From Pseudomonadota bacterium (GTDB taxonomy: Bacteria; Pseudomonadota; Alphaproteobacteria; Sphingomonadales; Sphingomonadaceae), in assembly GCA_021794525.1 (NCBI GenBank), contig JAJYQP010000043.1:1-35580 (forward strand): a stretch of DNA of 35,580 nt. The letters are read 5' to 3'. Shown here piece after piece: positions 10,638-19,599 of this stretch; the first letter of the stretch is position 1, and every line of letters starts with the position of its first letter. A model generated the notes under the pieces. It was not told the DNA's origin. It worked only from the letters and a program-made list of their open reading frames with translations, and made no database searches. Position numbers and translations under genes: made by a program.

Positions 10638-12020
10638 GTGTCGAACGCGCTTCTCCTCCTGCTCGCACTCGGATTCGGGTTGGCGGGCTGGCTTGCAGCG
10701 CGCGCAAAGGCGTGGAGCTTCCGCAAGGGCGGGGCTTCACGCCTGGCTGCGCTGCCGAGCTATCATGGCTGGTACGTCGCCCTCTGGGTGGTGGTTCCGA
10801 TGATCCTGTTCATCTCGGCCTGGGGCGTCATCGCGCCCGGGCTGGTGATGCAGAGCGTCCTCGGCGATCCCGCCGCCTCCGGGCTTCCGGCCTTCGGGTT
10901 CCAGCGTCAGGCCATTCTCTCCGAAGCACAGGCTGCAGCGAGCGGCGCTGCGCGGGCGGTCTTCAATTCCGCCGCTGCCCCGCTCGTCGAACCGTTCCGC
11001 GAAGCGATGCGGCGGTACGACCTGATCGGCCTCGCCGTCACGCTGGTGATCGGATTTGCCGCCGGAGCATTCGCCTGGCTGCGCTTGCGTCCTGATTTTA
11101 CCGCGCGAACGCGGGTGGAGCGGGCGGTGATGGCGCTGCTCATCCTCGCCTCGCTCGTCGCAATCCTCACGACGCTTGGCATCTTCGTGAGCCTCGTGTT
11201 CGAGACGGCACGGTTCTTCGGGATGGTGAGCCCGTCCGATTTCCTGTTCGGCACCTTCTGGGGTCCCGATCCGATGAGCAGCGCGGAGACGCCGGACGGG
11301 AGCCGTTACGGCGCGATCCCGCTGTTCTGGGGTACCCTCTACATCGGTGCGATCATCGCCATGATCGTGGCCATTCCACTCGGCCTGATGAGCGCGATCT
11401 ACCTCACGCAATACGCGCCTGCCCGCTTGAGGAGCTGGGTCAAGCCCGCGCTCGAGATCCTCGCTGGCGTGCCGACCGTGGTCTATGGCTATTTCGCCGC
11501 GCTGACCGTGGCCCCCGCCATCCGCGACGCGGCGGTTGCGGTGGGCATAGCCAATGCTTCGAGCGAGAGCGCGCTTGCCGCTGGACTCGTCATGGGTGTG
11601 ATGATCATTCCCTTCGTGTCCTCCATGGCCGACGACAGCATTGCCGCCGTCCCCGCAGCCATGCGCGACGGCAGCCTCGCGCTCGGGGCGACGCGCTCGG
11701 AGACGATCCGCCGGGTAATCGTACCCGCTGCTCTCCCCGGTATCGTCGCCGGGATCATGCTGGCGGTGAGCCGCGCCATCGGCGAGACCATGATCGTCGT
11801 CATGGCTGCCTCCACCGCCGCACGGCTGACCGCCAATCCGCTCGAGGCGATGACCACCGTCACGGTGCAGATCGTGGCCATGCTGACGGGTGAAGGCAGC
11901 TTCGATCATCCCGCGACGCTCAGCGCCTTTGCGCTCGGTTTCGTGCTGTTCCTGGTCACGCTGGCGCTCAATTTCATCGCCCTGCGCGTCGTGAAGCGAT
12001 TCCGAGAAGCCTATGAGTGA
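10638..12020 (+). CDS. pstC: Phosphate ABC transporter permease PstC
   Basis: PstC forms, with PstA, the inner-membrane channel of the high-affinity phosphate transporter. At 460 residues it is about 140 longer than the E. coli protein; the extra N-terminal part has two membrane segments (about 2-20 and 45-68) and an extracytoplasmic Ala-rich stretch up to about 130. The conserved permease region spans about 230-455, with the ATPase-contacting loop containing PAALPGIVAGIMLAVSRAIG. The start is GTG at 10638, 10 bases after pstS, without a clear ribosome site. The stop overlaps the pstA start by 8 bases, indicating translational coupling. Confidence 0.92.
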   Translation: MSNALLLLLALGFGLAGWLAARAKAWSFRKGGASRLAALPSYHGWYVALWVVVPMILFISAWGVIAPGLVMQSVLGDPAASGLPAFGFQRQAILSEAQAAASGAARAVFNSAAAPLVEPFREAMRRYDLIGLAVTLVIGFAAGAFAWLRLRPDFTARTRVERAVMALLILASLVAILTTLGIFVSLVFETARFFGMVSPSDFLFGTFWGPDPMSSAETPDGSRYGAIPLFWGTLYIGAIIAMIVAIPLGLMSAIYLTQYAPARLRSWVKPALEILAGVPTVVYGYFAALTVAPAIRDAAVAVGIANASSESALAAGLVMGVMIIPFVSSMADDSIAAVPAAMRDGSLALGATRSETIRRVIVPAALPGIVAGIMLAVSRAIGETMIVVMAASTAARLTANPLEAMTTVTVQIVAMLTGEGSFDHPATLSAFALGFVLFLVTLALNFIALRVVKRFREAYE

Positions 12021-13275
12021 CAGTTCGGATACCACGGCCACCCTGGCCCGCAGCGACGCCTTCGCGCGCCGGTTGAAGAAGCGGTACGCCGCCGAGAAGC
12101 GCTTCAAGGCGCTTGGCCTCGGGGCGGTGCTGTTCTCGGTCGTCGTGCTGATTTTCCTGCTTGCGACCATGCTGTGGAACGGCATCGGCGGCTTCCAGCG
12201 GGTAGAGGTGTCAGTGCCCATCGACCTTGCCGCATCGGGCCTGTCCGCCGACCCGGCGGTGATGGCGCAGCCGAACGCGGCCCAGAATCTCGAGACGCAG
12301 GGCCTGCCCCAGATCGTCGCAGCAGCAGCCGAGCAGGCTATCGGGCCGCAAGCGAACGATGCCATCGACGCCGACGCGTGGCGCGACGTGGCGGCGCAAA
12401 TCGTCGCCGATCCGGCGCTCGCGCAGACGACGACTACCTTCAGCCTGCCCGCCGATCCCGATCTCGCCGCCGGTTTCGAAGGTGAAGGCAGTCCCGAAAT
12501 GCGCGCGCTTGCCGACCGCCTCTCCGCCGAGGGGAAGCTCTCCAAGAACTTCGACGGCGGGTTCCTGTCGCGATCCGATGCGACGAGCGCACAGCACGCA
12601 GGCGTCTGGGGGGCACTCAAGGGTTCGTTCCTGACGATGCTGGTAACGCTTGCCCTTGCCTTCCCCATCGGCGTGCTCGCGGCTCTCTATCTCGAGGAGT
12701 ATGCGCCGCGAAACCGTTGGACGGACATCATCGAAGTCTCGATCAACAACCTCGCCGCAGTGCCCTCGATCATCTTCGGCCTGCTCGGCCTTGCGGTGTT
12801 CCTCGCGATCTTCCCGAACATGCGCTCGGCCCCGCTTATCGGCGGCATGACGCTGGCGCTGATGACCATGCCGGTGATCGTCATTTCCGGCCGCAATGCG
12901 ATCAAGGCGGTCCCGCCCTCGATCCGCGACGGTGCGCTGGCCATCGGCGCCTCGCCCGTGCAGGTAGTGTTCCACCATGTCCTGCCCCTCGCCCTTCCCG
13001 GCATCCTCACCGGCACGATCATCGGAATGGCGCGCGCGCTGGGCGAAACCGCGCCACTGCTGATGATCGGGATGCGCGCCTTCATTTCCGCCCCGCCCGA
13101 CGGCTTCACCTCGCCCGCGACAGTGCTGCCGGTGCAGATCTTCCTGTGGTCCGACGAGGTCGACCGCGGCTTCGTCGAGCGCACAAGTGCCGCTATCGTG
13201 GTGCTGCTCCTGTTCCTCCTCGCGATGAATGGCCTCGCCATCTATCTGCGCAACCGTTTCGAGAAAAAGTGGTGA
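12013..13275 (+). CDS. pstA: Phosphate ABC transporter permease PstA (N-terminal DUF3333-type extension)
   Basis: PstA is the second channel subunit of the Pst transporter. The 420-residue protein starts with a cytoplasmic tail, a membrane segment (about 36-58) and about 135 extracytoplasmic residues resembling the DUF3333 extension found on alphaproteobacterial PstA. The permease core runs from about 200 to the end, with the conserved loop [20 protein letters not shown] facing PstB. The ATG at 12013 overlaps the end of pstC by 8 bases. The stop TGA overlaps the GTG of pstB. The function of the extension is unknown; contact with PstS is a reasonable guess. Confidence 0.93.
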   Translation: MSDSSDTTATLARSDAFARRLKKRYAAEKRFKALGLGAVLFSVVVLIFLLATMLWNGIGGFQRVEVSVPIDLAASGLSADPAVMAQPNAAQNLETQGLPQIVAAAAEQAIGPQANDAIDADAWRDVAAQIVADPALAQTTTTFSLPADPDLAAGFEGEGSPEMRALADRLSAEGKLSKNFDGGFLSRSDATSAQHAGVWGALKGSFLTMLVTLALAFPIGVLAALYLEEYAPRNRWTDIIEVSINNLAAVPSIIFGLLGLAVFLAIFPNMRSAPLIGGMTLALMTMPVIVISGRNAIKAVPPSIRDGALAIGASPVQVVFHHVLPLALPGILTGTIIGMARALGETAPLLMIGMRAFISAPPDGFTSPATVLPVQIFLWSDEVDRGFVERTSAAIVVLLLFLLAMNGLAIYLRNRFEKKW

Positions 13276-14060
13276 CAGTCTACCATCCCGGCCTCGACAC
13301 CGCCGACGCCAAGATGCGCACGCGGGACGTCAACATCTATTACGGCGCCAAGCAGGCGATCGATAACGTCTCGATCGACATTCCGGCGAAATACGTGACC
13401 GCGTTCATCGGCCCGTCGGGCTGCGGCAAGTCGACCTTCCTGCGCGCGCTCAACCGGATGAACGACACCATCCCATCCGCCCGGGTGGAAGGGACCATCG
13501 AACTCGACGACGAGGACATTTACGCCTCGGGCATGGACGTGGTGCAGCTGCGCGCCCGCGTCGGCATGGTGTTCCAGAAGCCCAACCCCTTCCCCAAGTC
13601 GATCTACGAAAACATCGCCTATGGCCCGCGCATCCACGGCCTCGGGGAAAGCAAGGCCGACATGGACCAGATCGTGGAACGCTCGCTAACCCGGGCCGGC
13701 CTGTGGGACGAGGTCAAGGATCGCCTTTCGGACAGCGGCACCGCGCTTTCCGGCGGCCAGCAGCAGCGGCTGTGCATCGCCCGCGCCATCGCGGTCGACC
13801 CCGAGGTGATCCTGATGGACGAGCCGTGCTCGGCGCTCGACCCCATCGCCACCGCCCGGATCGAGGAACTGATCGACGAACTGCGCGGCCGCTACGCCAT
13901 AGTGATCGTCACGCACTCCATGCAGCAGGCCGCCCGCGTCAGCCAGCGCACGGCTTTCTTCCACCTCGGCAAGATGGTGGAATACGGCCGCACATCGGAT
14001 ATCTTCACCAATCCAATCGAGACTAGAACCAAGGACTACATCACCGGGCGGTACGGATAA
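13272..14060 (+). CDS. pstB: Phosphate ABC transporter ATP-binding protein PstB
   Basis: PstB hydrolyses ATP on the cytoplasmic face to power phosphate uptake. The 262-residue protein carries Walker [10 protein letters not shown], the Q-loop [12 protein letters not shown], the ABC signature [16 protein letters not shown], Walker [14 protein letters not shown] and the switch His in [12 protein letters not shown]. The GTG at 13272 is chosen because it overlaps the pstA stop as GTGA and gives the normal family length; the open frame continues far upstream inside pstA, and that longer reading is rejected. phoU follows after 5 bases. Identity is firm. Confidence 0.95.
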   Translation: MTVYHPGLDTADAKMRTRDVNIYYGAKQAIDNVSIDIPAKYVTAFIGPSGCGKSTFLRALNRMNDTIPSARVEGTIELDDEDIYASGMDVVQLRARVGMVFQKPNPFPKSIYENIAYGPRIHGLGESKADMDQIVERSLTRAGLWDEVKDRLSDSGTALSGGQQQRLCIARAIAVDPEVILMDEPCSALDPIATARIEELIDELRGRYAIVIVTHSMQQAARVSQRTAFFHLGKMVEYGRTSDIFTNPIETRTKDYITGRYG

Positions 14061-14065
14061 CGGAT

Positions 14066-14737
14066 ATGGAACAGCACACCGTCAAGGCCTTCGACGAGGA
14101 CATTACCCGGCTACGCGGCCTGATCGCGGAGATGGGCGGACTGGCCGAAGCCGCAGTCCAGAACGCAATGGACGCGCTCATCCGCGGCGATGACGCGCTG
14201 GCCGAAAAGACCATCGCCGACGACAAGCGCATCGACGCCCTGGAGGCGGAGGTCGACAAGCTGGCCGTGCGGATCATCGCCCTGCGCGCGCCGCTGGCGG
14301 ACGACCTGCGCGAGGTGATCGCCGCGCTGAAGATCGCCGGGGTGGTCGAGCGCATCGGTGACTATTCAAAGGCCATCGCCAAGGCGAGCCGCGAGATCGA
14401 TACCCAGCGCAAGCAGTTCGAGCCGCTCACCCTGCTTCCCGCCATGGCCGATATCGCGGTCGAAATGGTCCACGACGTCCTCACCTCCTACGCCGCGCGC
14501 GACGCCGCGATGGCGATCGAGGTGATCCATGCCGACAAGAAGGTCGATGCCTTCTACAATTCGATTTTCCGCAATCTCGTCAGCCACATGGTAGAAAATC
14601 CTTCCACCATAACGAGCGCCGCGCAGCTCCTGTTCGTTGCCCGCAACATCGAAAGGATAGGCGATCACGCAACCAATGTGGCCGAGATGGTGCATTTCGC
14701 TGCTACCGGGCATTATGTCGCCGACGAGGAGCGTTGA
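14066..14737 (+). CDS. phoU: Phosphate signalling complex protein PhoU
   Basis: PhoU links the Pst transporter to PhoR and keeps the Pho regulon off when phosphate is plentiful. The 223-residue, all-helical protein is built of two three-helix repeats, each ending in the metal-binding signature: ERIGDYSKA in the first repeat and ERIGDHATN in the second. The length is normal. The ATG at 14066 lies 5 bases after pstB, so it is part of the pst transcript. There are 67 bases before phoB. Confidence 0.95.
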   Translation: MEQHTVKAFDEDITRLRGLIAEMGGLAEAAVQNAMDALIRGDDALAEKTIADDKRIDALEAEVDKLAVRIIALRAPLADDLREVIAALKIAGVVERIGDYSKAIAKASREIDTQRKQFEPLTLLPAMADIAVEMVHDVLTSYAARDAAMAIEVIHADKKVDAFYNSIFRNLVSHMVENPSTITSAAQLLFVARNIERIGDHATNVAEMVHFAATGHYVADEER

Positions 14738-14804
14738 CACAAAAGCGTAGCCTGATCGTCATATCGGTGCGGGCGGCCCATCCGGGCAGACGGAGGTGAC
14801 AGGC

Positions 14805-15491
14805 GTGAGCGCGGCGAAACTTCTCCTGGTCGAGGACGATCCCTCGCTGCTCGAGCTTCTCGAATTCCGCTTCACGAGCGAGGGCTACAGCGTCCGCGCA
14901 ACCACGGACGGGGACGAGGCGCTGATGCTGGCGGCCGAGGATACGCCCGATCTCGTTATCCTTGACTGGATGATCGAGGGTACGAGCGGTATCGAGGTTT
15001 GCCGTCGCCTTCGCCGCGACAAGGCGACCGCCCATGTCCCGATCATCATGCTGACGGCCCGCGAGGCGGAGGACGATCGTATCCGCGGGCTCGACACCGG
15101 CGCCGATGACTACGTCACGAAGCCCTTTTCGCCGCGAGAGTTGATGGCGCGAGTCGCCGCCGTGATGCGGCGGATTCGCCCGGCGCTGGCCGGCGAGACC
15201 GTGCAGGTTGGCGAGATCGCGCTCGATCCCGTCGCGCACCGTGTCACCAGGCGCGGCCAGACGTTGCATCTCGGACCGACGGAATACCGGCTGCTGAAGT
15301 TCTTCATGGAAAGCCCGGGCCGGGTGTTCAGCCGCGGACAGCTGCTCGACGGCGTGTGGGGCAACGATAGCGACATCGAACTGCGCACCGTCGACGTTCA
15401 CATCCGCCGCCTGCGCCAGGCGATCGCTCTCGAAGGCGGACGCGACCCGGTCCGCACCGTCCGCGGCGCCGGTTACTCGCTGGAAGGCTGA
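14805..15491 (+). CDS. phoB: Phosphate-regulon response regulator PhoB
   Basis: PhoB is the DNA-binding partner of PhoR and activates pst and other Pho genes. The 228-residue protein has a receiver domain (LLLVEDDP; phosphoacceptor D54 in LVILDWM; VTKPFSP) and an OmpR-type winged helix (LGPTEYRLLKFFM, ELRTVDVHIRRLRQAI, RTVRGAGYSLE). The GTG at 14805 is preferred to the GTG at 14796 because GGAGG at 14792-14796 overlaps the latter but stands eight bases before the former. The neighbouring extensin-like gene is convergent, 9 bases away, with no clear hairpin between. Confidence 0.94.
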   Translation: MSAAKLLLVEDDPSLLELLEFRFTSEGYSVRATTDGDEALMLAAEDTPDLVILDWMIEGTSGIEVCRRLRRDKATAHVPIIMLTAREAEDDRIRGLDTGADDYVTKPFSPRELMARVAAVMRRIRPALAGETVQVGEIALDPVAHRVTRRGQTLHLGPTEYRLLKFFMESPGRVFSRGQLLDGVWGNDSDIELRTVDVHIRRLRQAIALEGGRDPVRTVRGAGYSLEG

Positions 15492-15500
15492 TCCCTCCCT

Positions 15501-16235
15501 CTACCGGCAGGTCCCGCCCCACCGGCTCGCCATGTCGAGGTGGAGGTGGTCCCGGTGCGCCGCGTTGGAGTCGGGACTGAGGACGGTCGAGAAGAATCGA
15601 CACGCGCCGTCGCGGGTCTGCCGCAGGAAACGGGCTCTGGGGCCATCACCGGTCCAGTCCGACAGTACGCTGATGCGCGTGCCATCTTCGAGGACGAACC
15701 CGGCGATGTCGATCGCGTTGCCGCTCGCATGCTCGCTCCACGGCCCCTCGTCGCGACCATACATCCGCCGACAGGAATAGGTGCCGAGATGCTCGATGCT
15801 TGCGATGCCGCTTCCGAATATTGATCGGGCGGCCGGCTCCAGAGTGTCACGCTGCCAGAGCACGAAAGCAACCGTGACCGCGCAGGTGCTTGCCGGTTTG
15901 CCAGGGTCCAGGGGGGCGTTCGTCAGGACGGTCCGGTCCGCCCGGGCGCACGGTCCCTGGCCGACTGGTAGGAGACTGGTGAAGGCGATTTGCGATCGCG
16001 TCAGGGCCGCATGGCAAACCGCTACGTCGTCGCGCAGGGCGCGGATCTTGATCGCGGTCGCCCATCCCGGCGGATCGCGCAGGTCGAGCGGAGCCCACGG
16101 ATTGTGTTGCGGATGCTCGCGAAGCCAGGTCCGCGCGGCGAGGACGATGGCGCAGATCACCAACAACAGCAGAACGCGCCGATCCCAGGTAAATCGCCCG
16201 ATGCGCCGTGAAAAGGTCGGGACCCTACGTTTCAT
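15501..16235 (-). CDS. Extensin-like family protein (membrane-anchored, periplasmic)
   Basis: This 244-residue protein has a basic N-terminus and one membrane segment (about 20-34), with the rest probably periplasmic. The C-terminal half matches the bacterial extensin-like C-terminal family, related in fold to Zn D,D-carboxypeptidases of the M15 group: W-SEH-AS-GNAIDIAGF (H169, D176) and AHRDHLHLD (H227, H230, H232) supply the likely metal ligands. Several paired cysteines (C74, C96, C118, C155, C212, C243) suggest disulfides, fitting an exported domain. A role in peptidoglycan trimming is an inference. It stands 42 bases downstream of the udgX stop on the same strand, so it could be read from the same transcript. 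Confidence 0.8.
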   Translation of the reverse strand: MKRRVPTFSRRIGRFTWDRRVLLLLVICAIVLAARTWLREHPQHNPWAPLDLRDPPGWATAIKIRALRDDVAVCHAALTRSQIAFTSLLPVGQGPCARADRTVLTNAPLDPGKPASTCAVTVAFVLWQRDTLEPAARSIFGSGIASIEHLGTYSCRRMYGRDEGPWSEHASGNAIDIAGFVLEDGTRISVLSDWTGDGPRARFLRQTRDGACRFFSTVLSPDSNAAHRDHLHLDMASRWGGTCR

Positions 16236-16277
16236 ACCGTGACCGATTGACGATCATATGACGGCGGAAGCTTGCGC

Positions 16278-17726
16278 TCACGCCCCAAGCGCTTCCAGAC
16301 GCGCCTTCACCCCGGCAAGATCGGCGTCGAACAGCCGCGTCTGTTCCGCCCGCGCCGCGCCATCGAGGCGCAAGAGGTAGGACGGGTGGACCGTCAGCCA
16401 TAGCTCGCTGCCGTCCTCCAGCGCAATCGGCGCGCCCCCCATCTTCGTGACGCTCACGGTCTTTCCGAGCATGCCGCGTGCCGCACTCGCGCCCAGCGCG
16501 AGGACGAGTTTCGGCTTCACGATCATCCGTTCGCTTTCGACCCACCAGCGGCACACATCGATCTCTTTCGCGGTCGGCGACTGGTGCAGGCGCCGTTTGC
16601 CGCGTGGCACGAATTTGAAATGCTTGACAGCATTGGTGACGTACGCCGCGCGCCTATCGATGCCTGCATGTTCGAGGTGACGATCGAGCAATTGCCCTGC
16701 CGGTCCCACGAAGGGCCGGCCCGTCATATCCTCCTGATCGCCTGGCTGCTCGCCCACGATCATAAGTGTGGCACCCAGGGGCCCCTCCCCCATCACGGCG
16801 TCGTTGTCGAGCTGGCCGATGGGACAGTGCCGACAGGCGTGGATGGCATGCCCGATGGCGGCGAGAGTTTCAGGCCGTTCACCCATGTCCAGCGCACCAG
16901 CCGTCACCATCTTGCTTTCACGCTTCTGCGCACCGGCGATAAGCTCCGGAATCAGTGCGGCTTCGGGCATATTCTTCCAGTATTTGCGCGGCATCTCCTT
17001 CAGCATTGCGCCGATCTTCAGCCGGGCGGGATTGAAGATCGAGGCATAATAGCTGCGCCACAGATCTTCCATCGGATCCCCGCCGGGGGCGTCGGATCGC
17101 TGCGCTGGCGGACCTTCGGACAGCACGTCCCCGTCCCAGTGGAGCGAACCTGCCGGGGTCAGGATCGACCATTTCATATTGGCGAAGCGCCGCACGAAAA
17201 AGCCCGCATTGGCGCGCAAGATATGATGCTCCGGCTCGAACCACGCGACGTAATGCTCGCCGTCTGTCTCGTTCTCGACAAGCCGGAAGCGCACGAAGGC
17301 GTGCATCTTGTGGCTGTCACGGCGCACGTTCCTGTCGAGTTCCTCGAGCCGGCGCACCTCGGGATCGGCCTTGTCCTCCATCACGTGGGGATTGCGCTGA
17401 AGCCGCCAGAGCAGGCGATAGAGCAGCGCGAACCGCTCCGGATCGGAATGGAGTACTGCGTTACGAGCGAGGCTCACGAAGCGCCGGTTTGCACGAACCG
17501 GAGGCGCGCCGGGTCGCGGCGGCCGAAATTGGGGCCCGCCTCCGTCGGCATCCTGTTGCGCGAAAAGGTCGCCGCTGACCCCGGGAGCCGTCCACGCCAC
17601 CCGTTCCGGCGATACCCCGGCCTGCACCAGCCCCCGCGCCGCTTCCCGCCACGCGTCGAAATCGTCCGCGTCGGGCAAGCTCACGACGAAATATCGGTCG
17701 GCAACCGATTTCGCGGCCGCACTCAT
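16278..17726 (-). CDS. DUF4130 domain fused to UdgX-type uracil-DNA glycosylase
   Basis: The 482-residue protein joins two parts. Residues about 8-235 match the DUF4130 / TIGR03915-type putative repair domain (FDAWREAARGLV, LERLEELDR-type helices, KMHAFVRFR, HYVAWFEPEHHI). Residues about 275-480 are UdgX, a family-4-like Fe-S uracil-DNA glycosylase that in mycobacteria forms a covalent bond with the abasic site. Visible are VGEQPGDQED (active-site loop), GKRRLHQSP with H381 as the covalent-bond His, and HPSYLLR. Cys ligands are C298, C301 and C392; where ordinary family-4 enzymes have another Cys (VKCRPP) this one has H369. The ATG at 17726 overlaps the stop of the radical SAM gene by 4 bases (ATGA), so the two are translationally coupled. 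Confidence 0.88.
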   Translation of the reverse strand: MSAAAKSVADRYFVVSLPDADDFDAWREAARGLVQAGVSPERVAWTAPGVSGDLFAQQDADGGGPQFRPPRPGAPPVRANRRFVSLARNAVLHSDPERFALLYRLLWRLQRNPHVMEDKADPEVRRLEELDRNVRRDSHKMHAFVRFRLVENETDGEHYVAWFEPEHHILRANAGFFVRRFANMKWSILTPAGSLHWDGDVLSEGPPAQRSDAPGGDPMEDLWRSYYASIFNPARLKIGAMLKEMPRKYWKNMPEAALIPELIAGAQKRESKMVTAGALDMGERPETLAAIGHAIHACRHCPIGQLDNDAVMGEGPLGATLMIVGEQPGDQEDMTGRPFVGPAGQLLDRHLEHAGIDRRAAYVTNAVKHFKFVPRGKRRLHQSPTAKEIDVCRWWVESERMIVKPKLVLALGASAARGMLGKTVSVTKMGGAPIALEDGSELWLTVHPSYLLRLDGAARAEQTRLFDADLAGVKARLEALGA

Positions 17727-18967
17727 GCAGCGAACAGTTCCAGCTGCTCGGTCCGCGGTGCGAGGAGCGAGCGCAGGTCGGCGCGGTCGCCCAGCACCAG
17801 CGGCCGCCAATCCGCGGTGCAAATGAACGGGCGGACCTTGGTAAGCGACAGCGTCAACCGACCGACGTCCTCGAGCCGCAAGGTCCAATGGCGGCGGCTC
17901 GCGATGATCTTGTGGACCGCTTTCACCCCCAACCCGGGCACGCGCAGCAGCTCATCCTTCGACCCCCGGTTGACGTCGACCGGGAAACGCTCACGAAACT
18001 TCAGCGCCCAGGCGAGCTTGGGATCGATGTCGAGCGGCAGGTTCCCATCCGTCTCGGTCGCCTGCATCACCTCGCCTGGCTGGTAGCCGTAAAATCGCAT
18101 CAGCCAGTCGGACTGGTAGAGGCGATGTTCGCGGATCAGCGGCGGGCGCTTCAGCGGGAGCACCGCGCTGGCATCCGGAATGGGAGAGAAGGCGCTGTAG
18201 TACACGCGCCGAAGCCGAAAACTGTCATACAGTTGGCTCGCCTTGCCGACGATATCGGCGTCCGTCGCGGTGTCGGCGCCTACGATCATCTGCGTGGACT
18301 GGCCGGCCGGCACAAAGCGGGGCGCATGGCGGAAGCGCTTCTTCGCGTCTGTCGCTTCGGTGATGCCGGCCTTCACGCCGGCCATTGCGCCTTCGATCTG
18401 CCGCGCATCCTTATCCGGTGCGAGCCGTGTCAGCCCCGCGTCGGTCGGCAATTCGACATTGATCGAGACGCGATCCGCATAAAGTCCGGCCTGGTGCACC
18501 AGTTCAGGGTCGGCCTCGGGGATCGTCTTGAGATGGATGTAGCCGCGAAAATCGTGCTCTTCCCGCAGGATTCGCGCCACTTCCACGATCTGTTCCATCG
18601 TGTGGTTCGAGGATTTCACGATCCCCGAAGAAAGGAACAGCCCCTCGATGTAGTTCCGCCGATAGAAAGCGAGGGTGAGATCGACCACCTCTTGCGGGGA
18701 GAACCGCGCGCGTCGCACGTTGGAGCTTTTGCGATTGACGCAGTAGTGGCAGTCGAAAATGCAGTGATTGGTCAGTAATACCTTGAGCAGCGAGATGCAG
18801 CGACCGTCGGGCGCATAGGCATGGCAGATGCCCCTCCCCTCGGTCGACCCGATACCCTTGCCGCCGAGCGAATTTTTCTTGGTGGTTCCGGATGATGCAC
18901 AAGACGCATCGTATTTCGCCGCATCGGCGAGAGTCTCGAGCTTCTGTAGGAGATCTTGCGACGACAC
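17723..18967 (-). CDS. Putative DNA modification/repair radical SAM protein (TIGR03916-type)
   Basis: This 414-residue radical SAM protein belongs to the family that is regularly encoded next to UdgX/DUF4130 proteins. The N-terminal ADAAKYDASCASSG and EGRGICHAYAPDGRC stretches are family marks. The 4Fe-4S cluster site for S-adenosylmethionine is CIFDCHYC (C69, C73, C76). The C-terminal end carries a helix-hairpin-helix (LLRVPGLGVKAVHKIIASRR), which suggests DNA binding. The reaction is unknown. The GTG at 18967 is accepted because family members begin at about this distance from the ADAAKYD motif. No ribosome site precedes it, and the predicted transcription start coincides with the GTG, so the message may be leaderless. 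A LexA-type operator overlaps the promoter. Confidence 0.88.
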   Translation of the reverse strand: MSSQDLLQKLETLADAAKYDASCASSGTTKKNSLGGKGIGSTEGRGICHAYAPDGRCISLLKVLLTNHCIFDCHYCVNRKSSNVRRARFSPQEVVDLTLAFYRRNYIEGLFLSSGIVKSSNHTMEQIVEVARILREEHDFRGYIHLKTIPEADPELVHQAGLYADRVSINVELPTDAGLTRLAPDKDARQIEGAMAGVKAGITEATDAKKRFRHAPRFVPAGQSTQMIVGADTATDADIVGKASQLYDSFRLRRVYYSAFSPIPDASAVLPLKRPPLIREHRLYQSDWLMRFYGYQPGEVMQATETDGNLPLDIDPKLAWALKFRERFPVDVNRGSKDELLRVPGLGVKAVHKIIASRRHWTLRLEDVGRLTLSLTKVRPFICTADWRPLVLGDRADLRSLLAPRTEQLELFAA

Positions 18968-18969
18968 GC

Positions 18970-19002
18970 GTTCTTTATATGTTCCTACACAAACTCGTGC
19001 AA
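18970..19002 (-). promoter_or_regulatory. Promoter with LexA (SOS) operator for the radical SAM-udgX operon
   Basis: On the minus strand TTGCAC (19002-18997), a 17-base spacer and TATAAA (18979-18974) form a near-consensus promoter. GTTC-N7-GTTC on the plus strand (18970-18984; GAAC-N7-GAAC on the minus) is an exact alphaproteobacterial LexA site and covers the -10 element. Transcription is predicted to begin about 7 bases past the -10, at 18967, which is the first base of the GTG start codon. Confidence 0.8.
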
Positions 19003-19132
19003 GATGAAACGCTGCGATCGTCAGGTCAATCCCTACCGGTTAGAGGCTCGAGGTTAAACCGGCCTTTACCATCCCCATCAAGGCGGGCGTAACCATTTTG
19101 ACCTGACCTTGCCTTCCAAACGGGAGCATCGC

Positions 19133-19522
19133 GTGGCATTTTTCAACGTCAGGTCGGCAGACGTCCAATCGGACCGCCGGGTCGCGCGCCGTCACGTCGT
19201 GGATTGTCCCGGGCGATTTGCGATGGCGGGCGGAATTCGCCAGGGCAGGCTGGTCGACCTTTCGGAACATGGCGCCAAGTTCGAAACCGCAGTGGCGCCT
19301 GTTCAGGGCACCACCGGGTTTCTCCAGTGGAATGGCGAGGATCATTATTGCTCGGTGATCTGGTCGAACGGCAATCGCTGCGGCTTGCAGTTCGAACGGC
19401 CGATTTCCGGAGCGGTGGTGGAGAAGACGTGCAGCCATGTCGAGGTCACGCTCAAGACGGTCGCTGCCGTCGGGCGGATCCAGATGGGTCAGCGGCGCGA
19501 GCGGCTCGCCTCGCAGGAGTAG
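19133..19522 (+). CDS. PilZ domain protein (putative cyclic-di-GMP receptor)
   Basis: This 129-residue protein is essentially one PilZ domain. The cyclic-di-GMP contact motifs are both present: RRVARR (residues 15-20, the RxxxR element) and DLSEHG (42-47, the DxSxxG element). Binding of the messenger is therefore likely, while the downstream target is unknown. The GTG at 19133 is preferred because GGGAG stands six bases before it; an in-frame TTG at 19109 would add eight residues. It is divergent from the radical SAM operon with 165 bases between them, and is followed on the same strand by the stress protein gene after 77 bases. Confidence 0.82.
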   Translation: MAFFNVRSADVQSDRRVARRHVVDCPGRFAMAGGIRQGRLVDLSEHGAKFETAVAPVQGTTGFLQWNGEDHYCSVIWSNGNRCGLQFERPISGAVVEKTCSHVEVTLKTVAAVGRIQMGQRRERLASQE

Positions 19523-19565
19523 ACCGCTACAACGCGCAGAATCGGGACCGAACCGCGGGCTCGCT

Positions 19566-19587
19566 CATTGGGATGGCATACCCAATG
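19566..19587 (+). repeat. Inverted repeat just before the stress-protein ribosome site
   Basis: CATTGGG (19566-19572) and CCCAATG (19581-19587) are perfect 7-base arms around an 8-base centre. The right arm is followed directly by the AAAGGA ribosome site of the next gene, so it could be an mRNA hairpin or an operator. Confidence 0.6.
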
Positions 19588-19599
19588 AAAGGAACCTCG

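Noticed and set aside
12717..13271. Upstream extension of pstB inside pstA
   Set aside because: PstB homologues start at about 13272, and the extension is out-of-frame pstA sequence.
14792..14804. GTG at 14796 as the phoB start
   Set aside because: The GGAGG ribosome site overlaps it; the GTG at 14805 has proper spacing.
14738..14804. A Pho box before phoB
   Set aside because: TCGTCAT is present but no second half-site at the right spacing; the match is no better than chance.
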